A stretch of DNA of 64,000 nucleotides, taken from the NCBI GenBank assembly GCA_030512295.1, contig JAULSR010000001.1:2937001-3001000 (forward strand), written 5' to 3'. The notes beneath the pieces are model-generated. The model ran no database searches, was not told the DNA's origin, and saw only the letters and a program-made list of their open reading frames with translations. Positions 1 to 13,330 of this stretch are shown piece by piece. Made by a program: the position numbers and the translations under genes. Origin of the DNA: Bombardia bombarda (lineage: Eukaryota > Ascomycota > Sordariomycetes > Sordariales > Lasiosphaeriaceae). Positions within the stretch are counted from its first letter, which is position 1. Every line of letters starts with the position of its first letter.

Positions 1-2021
1 CTGCTGTGTGTTGAAGGCGTGTAGCACCAGTTGGTGACGGGTCGATATGCTCGAGTTGGTGAGTTGAGTGATGTGATAGTCACTGACTGCTGGGTAAGTA
101 TGAGATGTCTGTCTTGCTGTTGAGGCCGTCAAGGTTGTCGAGGCAGAACAGGGCTGGTCAAGAGCCGAGGAGTGGGCAGTGGCTTCTTATAAACCTTTGC
201 GTCCGGTTCCGTCTGGTCCTGGGGCAAGGGGGTGAGTCAAGGGAAGTGAGACCCAGGAGACAGGTTCTCGTGGGGCAACAAGGTATCACGTATCCCAAGT
301 ATCTCGGTATCGAGCTAGAAAACAGCCCTGGCAATTATTAGTATTGAGATATACAAGGTACTTTGGGGCAGAAACATGGAACTACCTAGGGGGAGGCGAC
401 GACGGAGGAGGCGCGATGCGGCGCAAAAGCAAATAAAGTGAAAATACATACCTTGCCTACCGTACCGACCAGTACCCACCGAGATACGTCGCAGGGACAA
501 GCAGCATTCGCCTAGGCCGGGTACTTTTGCGACGACCAGGGCAGCGAGGGCAGCCATCCGTCGCCTACGGCTAGTGTGCGCCGCCGCCCGTCGGGCTGTT
601 TCCCGCGGCATCGTGAGGATCCATGGTACATGGGCCAGGGAGCCCAGCGAGGTACCTTGACCGTAATAAACTGGGGGTTTGTTGGACTTGGGACGAGGGA
701 ATGGGGAAACGGAAGGGAGGGAGCGGAGCAAGGCCCTGGCTGGCAGGCACACAGCACCCTCGCACCTGCCCTCCCAACTCACTAGCGAGCCAGCACCCTG
801 TTAGCGACGGTGTCGCGACTGCCCAACCGGATTCGTGGGCTGTGACACTGGCGCGCCGACTGGTTTGCACCTTCTCGAAATTCTATGGCTCGAATTGGCA
901 CCCGACACCTCCTTGACCTCCTAAAGTGTCCCCCACGCGGCGCATGGACGGTGACCGAACGTTTGCTTGCTGGACGCTGACACGCCCATAGCAAAGTTGC
1001 GGTGTCTGAGTCTGACCGCCTTTGCGCGCGCGACGCACCCTATTTGTTACTCATCCGCTCTTTCGGCGTATTGTTTTGCACTCCATTGGATTTGCTGCAC
1101 GGCACCTCCCTCAACTCCCTCCGCCTCCATCAAGGTTGCGACTTTGTAATGATGCGACGATGCCATGAGCGAGAATCATCATAGCGGATGGAACGGACGC
1201 TCTCATCAAGATTACCAACCTCGGGGCAGCGTCGGAGATGAAGGTCAATGAAGGAAGGCAGCATGGAAGAATAAGTCCAAAGCCCTGGCGTTGGTAACTC
1301 TGTAATTCGTATCGTCCATCATGGATTCCCTGGAAGCTTCTCGGTTCCTGGGTCAATTTCCCCGGACGTTGATTTCAACCAGGGCTGCCTGGTAGGATTG
1401 AAAGGGCCTTTTTTTCGACTGGGACTGGTTTGATATCCATCGCCTACCACCGCCTACCTAGCATGGAAACCTCCCACCATCCGGCGTCCCAGCTACACTA
1501 CCTCCCTACTGCGGAGGTAGCGCCGCGCTTGGTCACCGCCCCCAGAATTACGATTACCTAGGTGATTGCATGGAGGAAGCATGGCAGGGCATGGCACGCC
1601 GCACAGTTCCCCCCCCCCCCCCCAGGCTTCCCAGGCTTCCGTCCCACGGGGACAAAATGGAAGGTGGGTGTGGTATCACGAACGGTGCAAGGTCCCTCGG
1701 TCCGTTATTAACAAAGTCTCTCTCTCACCCTCGTTCGTAATCAAGCGTAACAGATTCCGGCCCCATTCGCCGCCTTGGCCGCCAAGGGAGAAGAATCCAC
1801 CGTTCGAGCCTTCTTACAGGTACGTACCTCTCTCACTCCCCCATGTTCACCCACATCGCTCCCGCCCGTCTCACCCCCAAAGTAGAGAGTGGAGAAGATG
1901 GTCCTCTTCCCCCCTGGGGTTGCCATAAGTTCCCAGCTTCCCCGGGTCTCGCTCCCCGTCCTAGCGTCCTGATCACCCCCTTGCGGAGAGAGGTGGGAGG
2001 GAAAAAAGGTACTTCTTCCAC

Positions 2022-2051
2022 CAGCAGCAGCAACAGGCTGCTGCTGCTGCT
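2022..2051. repeat. CAG/CTG inverted repeat (potential hairpin)
   Basis: A run of CAG triplets is followed after about five bases by a run of CTG triplets, so the two arms can pair into a stem of about 10-12 bp. It lies in the gene desert after a pyrimidine-rich block and has no evident coding role. It may simply be two neighbouring microsatellites. Confidence 0.6.
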
Positions 2052-4385
2052 CGCCTCACCGCCTGAAAATTAAAACAATATAACCAGGCACCAAAAAAAG
2101 CAACCAAAACGACGGGAATGGTGGCACACACACTCACTCGCATCTCGCATACCTGTCCACGACCTCCAAGACGACACTCTCACACACATAACACATCACA
2201 TACTTCAGACAGACACGCTGGCACGCACGCACTCCTTCGCGATGACACGACACGACGCGGCGCGGTGCGCAGCGTGCGGTTAGGTAGGCAAGGCACGCAG
2301 TACGGACAAACGATGAGAATGCGGCAGTTGGTGCCTTTCTTTTTGCACAGTCAAACGCACACGTACTCCCGTGTGTATGTCGGTCGGGTGTGATTTGATG
2401 CGTTGGAAATAGTTATCGGGAGCCTAGGCCCCAGGCTGGCTGGCTGGCCTGGCCGCCTGGACGTTGTTTTTGCCCAACCACTCCAGAGTCCAGGTCACTT
2501 CACTTTGCTTCAGCTAGTGACAGTCCTGGAAAACGAGCGCAACAAGCGCGGCGTACTTTCCTTTTTTTATTTGATACTCTCCTTTTTTCTGACACAGGCG
2601 CATACCCACACAAGCACTTATTCGTATTTCAGCTTGGTTGGAGAATTTGATATGTCAAGTTTTTGATAGAGCCGGAGCAAACAAAACTAAAATGTACTGG
2701 AAAAGAAAACTTGGAAAATGACAATCTCGATGCTCTCTCTCAGCTCAGCCATTTTCCCCAGCAGCCCCTATTCTCTTCTCTATCTGAGAAGGAGTCTCGG
2801 AACCTGCTTTCAACAGTGAATTGTAAGTAGCTGACGATGGCGACGATGAGTGACATCAGGGGTCGCGGGCGGTAACGTGCATTTCCAAGATGAAATGATG
2901 TCTGTCTGCGCTGTGATGGACGTATGTAAGTGTGCGCTGGCTGACTGACAGACGGACAACACAACTGGCTACCAATACCAATACCCAATTCTTAATACCA
3001 GTTGTTTCGTACATATTGAGATTCAAAGTTGGGTACCTACCCGACAGATACTATTCTGCGACTCCGGCTCCGTACCGGGACAGGACGGGATGGGACTGAC
3101 TGACTGACTGACTGCGTTACCGCTTACCTTCTTGATGATGCTTGCTTTCCTTTTTTTGCATTTCGTCGCAGTCCGGTCCACCGCCGGCCACGGACAGCAA
3201 AAACCTGTACTGCACAGCGAAGTAGCGGACATTACAAGATTACAACACATACGCACATTCCCATTCACACTCACACTCACACTCACACAGGCACCCGCGT
3301 ACTCGCACATGCAAACCATCACCATCACCACTTCCCGCCTCGCCTGGCTGGTTTTTTCTTGTTTTTTTTTGCTGCAACGTCATGCTGACGAGCAACTGCA
3401 ATTAGCCTTACATACATTATATCTCGAAAATTAGAAAACTAATCGCCAAAACCCACTGCATGTAGATAGATAGGTAATCAGTGTCTCGTTTCGGCATGTG
3501 AATGATGATGGATGGATGCATGGGGGTGGTGAAAAAAAGATTAGCAGAGAGTCGGTTGCATCTTTATTCCAGATTTGAAAAAAGGAGTTGACGGCGATGC
3601 GAATGCGATGCGCTCACACACCAGCCACCCTTCCAAGACGGCAGCTACCTAACCAAGGTCAAAATCGATAAGATTATGCGTGTCCACTGTCCACTGTCCA
3701 CATCCACCATGGATAATACCAAGCCTTTTGTTCTTTTTCCCCTTCCATGGCCAGTGCACTTTCCTTCCATAATGACACTTTTGTTCTCTGCCATGGATGA
3801 TGCTCCATGGGCTTGGCTTGGCACACTACCTGTCCACACAGTAAAGCCGAAGCAGCTTTCAAACTTCGGGGCCCCATCCTCAATCGGGCATGTGGTTATG
3901 TGCAACCCAGGTAGCGCGTAAAAAATGGGAAACATCAAAAAGGTTAAACGAGATGCCTCCCTGACTTATCCACCGGCTATGATACGGATACGGAGGATGG
4001 GATAGATGCGGATAGAGGTGATAAAGATAGGCAGCGATAGCGTAGGGCTGGAGGGGGAAGGGGAGATCCGTAACTGCAACTGCAGCTGCAGCCTACCAGA
4101 ACAAAAAAAAAAAGTACTTACATATGCACGTACAATCTGATTGTCGGTCTGTCGGTCTGGGTTTGGGTAACAACCTACCTGTAGCAAATGCGCCTGCCTG
4201 CATATCCCGTACGGTACGGGAAGAGTGGAAACACACAAAACGGTGGGGGCGGGGATGGGGATGGGGAAAGAACCAAAACTGAAAAGAACAAAAAAGGCGA
4301 TCGATTGTCGGTCTCGCAAATGGTCCAAATAAATCGAGAGATACATTTCCATTCACTTGACCAAACCCCGAGACAGACCGACATA

Positions 4386-4406
4386 CAGCAGCAGCAGCAG
4401 CAGCAG
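4386..4406. repeat. (CAG)7 microsatellite
   Basis: Seven perfect CAG units outside any recognised gene. One of many simple repeats that characterise the left 28 kb. Confidence 0.9.
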
Positions 4407-4512
4407 AAACCCGCCGGCGGCGTCGCTCGTCCCACGATAATCTATGTCTGATTTGTTTACCAGTTTGGTAATCAATGTCAGGTTCCCCGTTTTCTCCAGT
4501 CAGACTGGGGAA

Positions 4513-4568
4513 ACACACACACACACACACACACACACGTTTCTTTGCCGTGCGGTGTGTGTGTGTGT
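4513..4568. repeat. (AC)13 followed by (GT)7, inverted dinucleotide repeats
   Basis: Thirteen AC units (4513-4538) are followed 16 bases later by seven GT units (4555-4568). The arms are complementary, so a stem-loop is possible. The long misleading minus-strand open frame across this segment is a product of the repeat. Confidence 0.85.
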
Positions 4569-5870
4569 ATGCGTGTGTGCTTAGAATATCATCACCACGC
4601 GATATACGCGGCGCAGACGCGGTTACGCCCTTTCCTCCCTCTCTAGTTTCCGTCCCTAGGTTCCTTCCCTTGTGCGGCCCGGACATATGTAAGGTCTTTT
4701 TCTCAAGGGCGGCAGCAGTTCATGTGGGGTCGGTTGGCTCGGTCGGTCTGTGATCAGTGCATACATATATATACCGAGTATCGCAATGGTGGTAGCGTAG
4801 TAGTGTATATAGTCCCCTGCTTACCTTGACTTTTGGGTTGGGGGTCGATCGGTGGGAGTGTGTCAGACTCATCGATTACACAGTACACTCACTCGCCGTC
4901 GTGGCTGTGTTGGGGGTGGAATCAAATGACTGGAGTGACTTGTGTAACATGGCGAGCCTGCTGCCTAGGTTCCCAAACATCGTCACCAATGGATGGCATA
5001 CGGGCTGGTGGCGGCGATGGACGGGTGGATGGATGGTGATGCAAAGGACTTAACTCACCCGCCTTATGCCAAGCTCGCCTTGCCCCTTATTACACTCTGG
5101 GGACGTTGCACATACTTGTATTTCCGAGCAATCCGAGTCCGCCTCTCTGTCATCGTCGTCGACGTCGCTGCCAGACTCCAGAAGGATTCCCGATCGATTC
5201 GACGGATTGTGAAGGATCAAGCCACTTCCACTTTTTTGGGCGGCAGCGATATCGGTATCGGGGTTTCGGTCATCCTTATCAGAGAAACAGCCGAAACGCC
5301 AGCACGTCATTGCCCATTACCTTAGAAGCTACAGTACCTTACTGTGGTATGCCTGCGTGCCCAACAATGGACAACAAACCACTAGATATCATGATGTTGA
5401 ATGACGGACATGCAATCCACGCTGGCAAGTCAATCATGATATGGAAGCGCGCGCTTGCATTCCCATTTCCCCTTCCTTCACCGTCTCTTTTACTTGAGTT
5501 CAATTCCCGATATCTGTTCAGAGCCGAAACAGGTTTCTGCCCGTTCCGAGTGTCGGCCGTATCATAGCAGGTATTCGAGGGTATAATAAGAGAAGTAATC
5601 CATCCTGCAAATCTATAGGCGGGCGGCAGAAAGATATCTCGCCTCGTCAAGTTATAAAGCTGCCGGCCGACCGACCGATCAACCGCCGCCGGCTCCCGTC
5701 CGCCGGTTCCCCCCTCCCATCCATCCGTATGAGTTTCTTGACCGCCTTTCTTTCCAATGTCGCGCTTCTGCAAGCCAAAATAAGCGAGCCAACGGGGCGC
5801 GGCAGTAAACGCACCGGCAGCAGTAGCAGCAAGCAGCCCAAATGCACGACGGACGCACTGGACATGTATA

Positions 5871-5905
5871 CTTGGCTCGTCTAACTTGGCTCGTCTAACT
5901 TGGCT
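5871..5905. repeat. 14-bp tandem repeat, 2.5 copies
   Basis: The unit CTTGGCTCGTCTAA occurs at 5871-5884 and 5885-5898, with a partial third copy to 5905. Copies are identical, which suggests recent slippage. It is not in a recognised gene. Confidence 0.85.
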
Positions 5906-8856
5906 TGGGCAGCTGCATTACCTAGCCGTTGCAGTTTGCAGTTGCCGTTGCCGTTTGGCCGCCATGTAGGTCGGCCTGGACTCTGGATTTTGGACGGACC
6001 GGCACCTAAATCTGGGTAGGGTTGGTTAGCATTTTAGGTACATACCCGTCAAGGTCACTTTCCGTCGCTTGCCTGCCTAGGTAGCTGGGCACCTGCCTGC
6101 CGCCAGCCAGTAGTACGGGCAAGAACCATGGAAATTGAAGAGATGGAAATTCACTCCAAACCAGATATTTGAAAGCCAGTTGCCCGAGAGGGGAGAGAGA
6201 CGATGCGGAATGGAAGGTTGATCGTGCCGTGTCGTTCGGAAAATGTACACAGGTCAAAGCTTATTACGACCAAAACCATTTGTCTTTTTTTCTCTCGTCT
6301 TGTTTGGCTGCTCCCGTATATCCCCGTAGCCCGTGTCCATGTGTAGGTCCGTTCGCCTAACCGTCCGTCCTTCCGTCCCGTTCCGTCCGAACTTTTCCAA
6401 GGTACAGTGGAGCCGTAGCATATCCCGCATTGCTAGATATTTGGAAATTGGGCATGACAGAAAGAAAAAAAAGACATACCAAACAAAAATGAAATAATAA
6501 AGGTCCGACCGCCGGGACGTGGAGCATTTTCCCAGATCGAACAGCAATACGAAGTATTGGACTACTAGTAGTTCCAAATGACGGCTGCTGTCAGAACTCA
6601 ACTGAAGTCTGACTCTGGCTGGAACCGGGAGGGGATTTTCCATGTGATGTATCATATTCCACAACAGACAACACAGTCCGTGATAGATGATAGTAACACA
6701 GCGGGGAAATGTTGGGGGCGCGCCGGCGCGGGGAAGTTGACAAGTACTATTAGTATCACCAGCTCTAGCGTGATTCGAAAGTCTAACAGCTTTGAAACCG
6801 CTGTCTTATACTGTGGAAACTGCAAACAGCAGCTATCCCCACTGCAGTCTTGAGATTGACCGCCCCAAGACCGAGCTAGATGGTCGCTAACTTGTTGCCA
6901 ACAAGATCGTCCAAACTCGTATGCAGCCAAAAATGACCGGTCGGTCGACCACGAGAAAAAGAACCGAACAGGAAAAACAAACCAACGAACCAAACAAACA
7001 TCCAAAACGCCCGAGCTGAGAACTTAGCAAACAAGGGATAATCAATAACGACTTGGCCAGTAATGAACCAACAAAACCAACCAACCAGAAAACCGCGGAG
7101 CTCGGACCCCGCCTACCCAGCCAATAGCAGGTGCCGTGTTAAAACGAAAGCAGCTTTACTGAATACGGGAGATCTGCTGCTAGGGCATTTTGCAACTCTT
7201 TTCTTTTTTTTGAATGTTTGTTCGTTTCCTGTCAAAAAGTCTGGTCTGGCCAATAGGAACGACTGCCCCAGGATTTGCGCAAACGCCTCCCCCTCCAACC
7301 ATCATCCCTGCCAAACATGGAGGAGGGGCCTGCCCCGTTGTGGAGCGGAGGTGGGATGAAACATGGGGCCGCAGCGGCCTGGATGGACTTCGACTGGGAC
7401 TCTGGACCAAGCTGATAGAATACCCAACAAATGGCGTTGCGTTGCTGCGTCCTGCTTGCTGCTGTCTCAGTCCCTCACCGCAGTTAGTGTGCACCGCATA
7501 TGGGAAGAAAAAAAAAGGAAAGAGACATGCCTCGGTGTAATGATCTCGCGACGATCAATGCATTGTCTTTTTTTTTGTCTCTTAAAAAGTTTTCTTGCCT
7601 GTTTCACAGTACAGGATAGTCAACAACTGAATCTGATAGATACCTATCCTCTCCCAAACCGATAAGCCAGCCACGGGCAGACATATCAGAAAAACATCCT
7701 CGCAATATCAATGGAATAACACTCTCTATCAGGAAACGTGGCGGTGGTGGCTCCGTCGACTCCGGTAATTAGTGCACGCTAAACATCTGTTAGTCAACGC
7801 CATGCAACAATGCCCAGGCCGACTAACACTAACATGGCGCGCGCAAGTTCACCCAGTCCTGAGTCTTGACCGAGTCTGGACGAGATTTCACTTCGGGGGA
7901 AACGGGATGGCAGAGCCGCTGTTTTAGACAATCAATCACGAAATTCACTACTAGTAGGGGGGGCTTGTTTGTTAGTGGCAGCAGCACCGGTCAAGCCGAT
8001 CACCATGTTGTTCCGAGATTTGACGTTAACGTTATTAGCCATCCATGCATGCCTTCATGCCTTCATGCCTGCCCTGTCTGCTTTCCCTCTCCCGGGTGCT
8101 TACCCGGAAGCCACCACACAGACCCCTCCTGCACGAAAACGGCAGTTTTGTCCCGTTGATGGACCAGGGGCCAGGGCAGCAAGCCTACACTAGCAAGCGA
8201 CCCTTTTTTTCTTCTTTCTTTTCTTTCTCTCATGTCGTCGTCGTTGGCGCCAGGGGCAGACGAACAGGGGGCTCGCGGAATGCGGAATTGCGGAATGGGG
8301 CTTGACATGTCGGATCAAGTCCCGGGCTGGCTGACTGGCTGCATCTTCTTCTTCTACTTCTTTTTAGTTCTATAACAGCCAACGAAAATGAGGACGACGA
8401 CGACGAGGTCTTTTTCGTTTCCTTGGCGGTCAGGTCCATCACCCTGTGCACACCACACAACACACACGCACCACACATTCTCATGATGCATGGTAGGTAG
8501 GTAGCAGGTAGACAAAACCGATCCTAAACCAGTTCGGGAGCCCAATCCTTCAACTCCTCCGGGTAAAAAAAGGGAAAGGAAGGGAAGGAACATGCAAAAA
8601 GGATGAAGAAGAGATGGTGATGATGATGACCAGAAGCGGTCATGTTCGGACCGGGCCTCCTCCTCTACTTCCCCCCACGCTTCGGTGAGCTTGTCCATTC
8701 GCTGTGCGCTCCTACGGGGATAGCTACCGGTCGGAAGAGGATCATAGACGGGGGGTGACAACAAAAGGACCACGACATGCGAATTTCGGGGGGAGAGAAA
8801 AAAACAAATCCCTCCCCACAACTCGAATCCCACGACGGGGGAAAACGGCGACAGGC

Positions 8857-8874
8857 AAAAAAAAAAAAAAAAAA
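8857..8874. repeat. poly(A) tract, A18
   Basis: Uninterrupted run of 18 A inside a purine-rich block (about 8560-8880). No retroposon or gene end can be tied to it. Confidence 0.85.
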
Positions 8875-9693
8875 GGGATGGAAGCGAAACTGACGTGCTT
8901 GCTGGCTTCAAAGTTTTCCAACTTGGCTTTTGACAAAAAGGTTGACAGTTTTTAACAGCAAAAAGCGTGGGGCAAGCGAGAACGCCTCCTTCCCTTCACA
9001 GACTGACAAGAGTTTAGAATCTCGTGTGGGTTGGGATTGTGAACGGATACTAGCCCCCCATGGTACCTTGAAACTCCTTACCTAAGGAGATGCAGTCCTA
9101 AAAGGGGAAGGAACTCACCAACGGTCTCGGCGCCTCGCCCCCGAACTGGGAAGGAGCCTCCCACTCCAGCTCTCCGTTTGTTCTGGGCCTTTGGAAAGAA
9201 GGAGCAATCAACTAGTTTATATTGATTGCTTCGAGATTGGCGTTTGGTTCTTTACCTGGTTCTTGTCAAAGCCGTTATTATTGATTGATGCTATTGTTAG
9301 ACGAACTGTCGTGGTCGCACTACTAAAGTGTCTGTGTATTTCTGTCCTGTCTGTCCATTATCAGTCACATGTCAAACGGTCATTCATCATAGAAGTTGTC
9401 CAACTTTTCCATGTTCGTGACCCTGTCTGTCCGTGTCTGTCTCCTGTTTGTGGGAAATCACGATGCTGCGTCATCAGACAGACAAACAGACCAGGCAAAC
9501 AAGACAGACCGACGGTGTGCGTGACTGCCCCCAATTTAGCAAACACCACCACCACGACGTTTCCCCCCTCCCTCTCTAATCCCCGACACGGGGAGTGGGC
9601 ACACGATCGGGCAGCTAAAGTTTTTGACATATGCATGCTAGGGAATCCTGAAAATCATCATCGACAATCCATGATAGTGATCCCATGCGTGTG

Positions 9694-9716
9694 CCCCCCC
9701 CCCCCCCCCCCCCCCC
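9694..9716. repeat. poly(C) tract, C23
   Basis: Uninterrupted run of 23 C, an unusually long G/C mononucleotide tract. The minus strand is G23 and could form a quadruplex. It is not associated with a recognised gene. The exact length is prone to sequencing error. Confidence 0.85.
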
Positions 9717-10201
9717 AACACATGTCAGAATAGCTCATTCTGAAATTGTTTCTTGAAGCGCAACAAGGCAGGCCGTTGCGCAATTAAAGACACAAAGATG
9801 ATTGTCCAGAATTGCATATATGCACACTAGTTATTGCTGCGAACTACTGCTGCCAAGGCACTGACAGCCTTCACTACTGTGTACTTCTGCCACCACAAAA
9901 GATCGGTGATAAACGACGACGACGACGATGACAAGTAAAAGATGAACGGACTGTCGGACTCAACACCCACTCAACAACTCCCTCAAAACGCCACCCACGC
10001 AAGACGTCGCACATAGCACAGCCACACACACTGATTGATAGGTAGGTATTCAATATGGCTTCCACGTAAATTACTTATCCCGAGGCCCGAGTTTTGTGTG
10101 CCGGCCATCCTTCGCCGAAGCCCGGCCGCCGGCTACCGCTTATACAGTTCCCCGTCCGTCTTTTTGAACACAAAGCGAACAAGGAGTGTAGGTAGACAAA
10201 C

Positions 10202-10217
10202 GTTCCCTGCAGGGAAC
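10202..10217. repeat. perfect 16-bp palindrome
   Basis: The sequence GTTCCCTGCAGGGAAC is its own reverse complement. A perfect 16-bp palindrome could bind a dimeric regulator, but no neighbouring gene is known and no second copy was noticed in the window. Confidence 0.8.
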
Positions 10218-13200
10218 AGCAAAAGCCTCCTCCCAAAAAGTTATCCCACCAGCCCGCTTTCGGTGACATTTCGCGGAAACATCCTGGCTGCTGCTGCTAC
10301 TACTGCTCCCCCACGCAACGAACGGATGGATGGATGGATGGGGGTTGTCATCACATTTCACTTGGGGCAGACCCCCCCGAGACCGGCGGGTGGTTATCAG
10401 ATCTTTTCAGGGGTTGGCTCGCCGCTGGTGGTTCAGTTTCAGGATTGCAGAATTAACGCGTTCAAGCCACCGAGACGAGACTAATGAATTTGACAGTTAG
10501 TGTCCGATAAACGCCAGCTAGTAGCTAAGGCATGAAGGTGATGAGTGCATGTCATCACGAACTACTGTATAGATGCTGGCTACACTAGTTCCATCACTTG
10601 TTCTTGTTCAATATGCTGACATTGTACAGTACGGTCCCTATACTGATGTGCTGTATGTAGTGTCACGGACAGATACCGAGATGTCCAGTGTTCGTATCAA
10701 ACCCCCACATGTCCGCCATCTGAAAACGGCGGCTACGCATATACATGCCTACTTTACAGTAAGTGGGTACTATGACTTCATGTAACCAGTAAAGCGTGAG
10801 GCGATGTAAGTATGTACTTGGTTAGGCTCGGCCTTTCGATGTCTCTCGGTCCGGGGCTTGCGTCGTTGCGGTCCGTCTATGTATCTGTCTGTATGACTAT
10901 TCTCTCTTCATCCGCATTATACAGATGCACTGCACTACTACCTCCGTCTCTACATCACAACATCATTGCAGCTGCAGCAGCACACACCGGGTAAGGCAGT
11001 CAAGATAACAATATGATTGGTTCCTTAAAACTTGATTTATACACCAATCAGCAGTTGTCTCGACGCGCATACGGACACACACACACACACACCGTAACCC
11101 CAGATCTCGTCACATCTGTGATGTGGGCGAGACGGACAGACACTAACTCACGATAGTCATCTGCAAAGAAGAGGGGGTCGCTATCGTGAGTAGTGTTGTT
11201 GTATTGGAACCATTGACTGTTTCTTCGACAGATATCCGATGTATAAGCCCACCCCCTTTTACCAAGCAAGGCATGTAGTAGATATACCCAAGACTTGGAG
11301 AGCTTCAAACGGAGGCAAAACTGATGAAAGATAATGGAAATTCCCCCTCTACTACCAGCAGAACCGCCGACTGGTTTGGCAGCAGCATGAAGAATAATTC
11401 TCATCCCCCATTCATCCAAAACCATCAACCCGTCCCTCTTGGGGTTTTGCCTCCCCCGATACCCCTTTCCGGTTCGGACCAGACACGAGGTCGAAGCAGA
11501 AAGAATAAGGGGTCCTCCGCCGCCGACGCAAGAGAAGACGCAATTCGGCGTGGCGTTTGTGTCTGCATGCGTGGGGTTGCTCAAAGAGGAAGTTGGGTGG
11601 TGGTAACGGGAGACGGAGGGTGGGTGGGTGGGACGGGGAGTGGGTATATCATATGTGTACCCAATATCACTCCGCAGACACCAGCGGATAGTGTACACGA
11701 AAGATGTATGTTAAAGACACGGGGGGTTTTGATACGTGGGACTCTTGAAAGAACAAGCTTCCTGTCCGACATCCTTTCAATGGCGATCTGGACACCTGGA
11801 ACCAGGTAGTTGTTCAGGTTCAAGCCGTTCTTATCAGACTTTTATTTTACTCTGGAACTATCGTTACTTTCTACCCTCCTCGGAGAGTCGACCTCCCCTA
11901 TTTACTGTTGATCCGATGCATAAACCCCAGCATAAACCCCAGTACTTACACACACTGGCAGATACTTGGGTATATGCACATGACACGGGTATATAGATAG
12001 GGACGCCACTGACTGAGTGACTGGCGTTGGACAAGTGTACTTTACCTACACGTACGGGCGGGAAACGGGAGGCGCACGCACGCAATACCTACCACATCTG
12101 GTCTTGGCGGCATGGTGTCCTAGGTAGGTAGGTAATTGTGTTTTTTTCACACTTGTTCTGGTGGTTGCATTGCATTGTGTGGAGGAGAGAGATGGTGTAC
12201 GACATACCGTCACTCATATGGCGTGCATGCAAACAAAAGACTGGGACTGGGGAAAGAGGAGGAGAAAGGCTTTTTGACATGTCTTGATATCATCTCAAGA
12301 ACACCACCACTAGCATAAAATGGAATATGTTGGTTTTTTCTAACGGTACTCCGCCAAGAAAACATGGTGTTTGTACATTGAGATCTCTTGTAAGTTGGGT
12401 ACCTAGAGTGACCTTCAATCACTGCTTCACAGGTGTGTCCTACCAGTTCCCTGAAATTGGAATGAGTGGTGTTGGTGGTGGTGGTGGCAAAGGAAAATTG
12501 GAATTTCTCTGGACCTTCATTTCCCCCAGGTGTGACATGACACACACACGCACACGAACGCTTTTACAAATGCAATTACGCCCACACTCGTACACCTACG
12601 CGGCCATGACGGCAAATTGACGAGATACTTACAATCCTGACTTGGGGTGGTACCGTCGATATTTTAGGGAGTCTACATCGGGTGGCTTTTGCTTGTTGTT
12701 GACCTCTCTATCTCTCCTCTGCGTTGGTCGGGTTGGATGGATGCGCGTAAACAAAGCTTTAGATTACCTATGAAAGCGTATGTGTTTGCGATTGCGTTGA
12801 TGATATCCAGCGCCTGTCTAGCTCCTTAGTACTAATGCTGCCCCCTTTCGTAGACACACCCACCAATTCCCTCAAGAGCTCGTCTTTTCCACATCACCAC
12901 TGCCAAGAACAGGACTCCAGTACAATCGGTGGCAGTAGAGTAGCAGTGAGTAGTACCACTCGGGGAATAAAGAAACCCCAGACCAAGACATCCCATCCCG
13001 TTCTCTCTATCTGCTACGAAAGGGATATGTGGGGGTATCTGTTCTCTTGCCGATGCTTGGCCCCTTCCATGCCTCCTTCCATGCAGCAGCAGCCAAACCA
13101 AGCACGGATTGGGTGGTGGTGGCCGGTCCTGCTGCAGGACGGGCCGGCTGTTGGTTGGCTGGTGTCACTTTATCGGAGTATTTGTTTGAGCCTCGACCAA

Positions 13201-13330
13201 CCAGACGGTGTGTGTTGTTCAAGGGGTCTTTTGGTTGATGGCTATGGACACGGACATGAATGTGAATATTCTGCCATATTTATCTCGGGAGGAATGAAAG
13301 TTAAAAGTGAGAAAGAGAGAAAATAAAATC

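Larger units (their letters stand above)
1..13330. other. gene desert, left part
   Basis: No defensible gene was found on either strand in this 13-kb stretch. The open frames present are short (mostly under 200 codons), overlap one another in several frames, and encode low-complexity peptides produced by CA, GT, CAG, GGAT and polypyrimidine tracts. None shows a recognisable domain, and I could not join them into a conserved protein across consensus introns. The base composition is not strongly AT-biased, so this does not look like RIP-destroyed repeat DNA. Short motifs related to TACCTAGGTA recur (for example near 1557, 6074 and 12,117), as do consensus splice-donor-like words on both strands. 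It may be extended regulatory DNA or noncoding-transcript DNA. A gene with only tiny exons could have been missed. Confidence 0.6.

Noticed and set aside
4093..4686. 197-codon minus-strand open frame
   Set aside because: Its length comes from CA/GT and CAG repeats; the peptide is low complexity with no motif.
8354..8911. 185-codon minus-strand open frame
   Set aside because: It reads through a purine-rich block and a poly(A) tract, giving Phe/Ser/Leu runs; no domain.
9191..9733. 180-codon plus-strand open frame
   Set aside because: It ends in the C23 tract (poly-Pro), has no true family signal, and competes with a minus-strand frame.
11048..11698. 216-codon minus-strand open frame, the longest in the desert
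   Set aside because: It overlaps a 161-codon frame on the other strand, has a repeat-derived C-terminus and shows no recognisable motif. Chance or noncoding RNA is more likely, though I cannot exclude an orphan gene.
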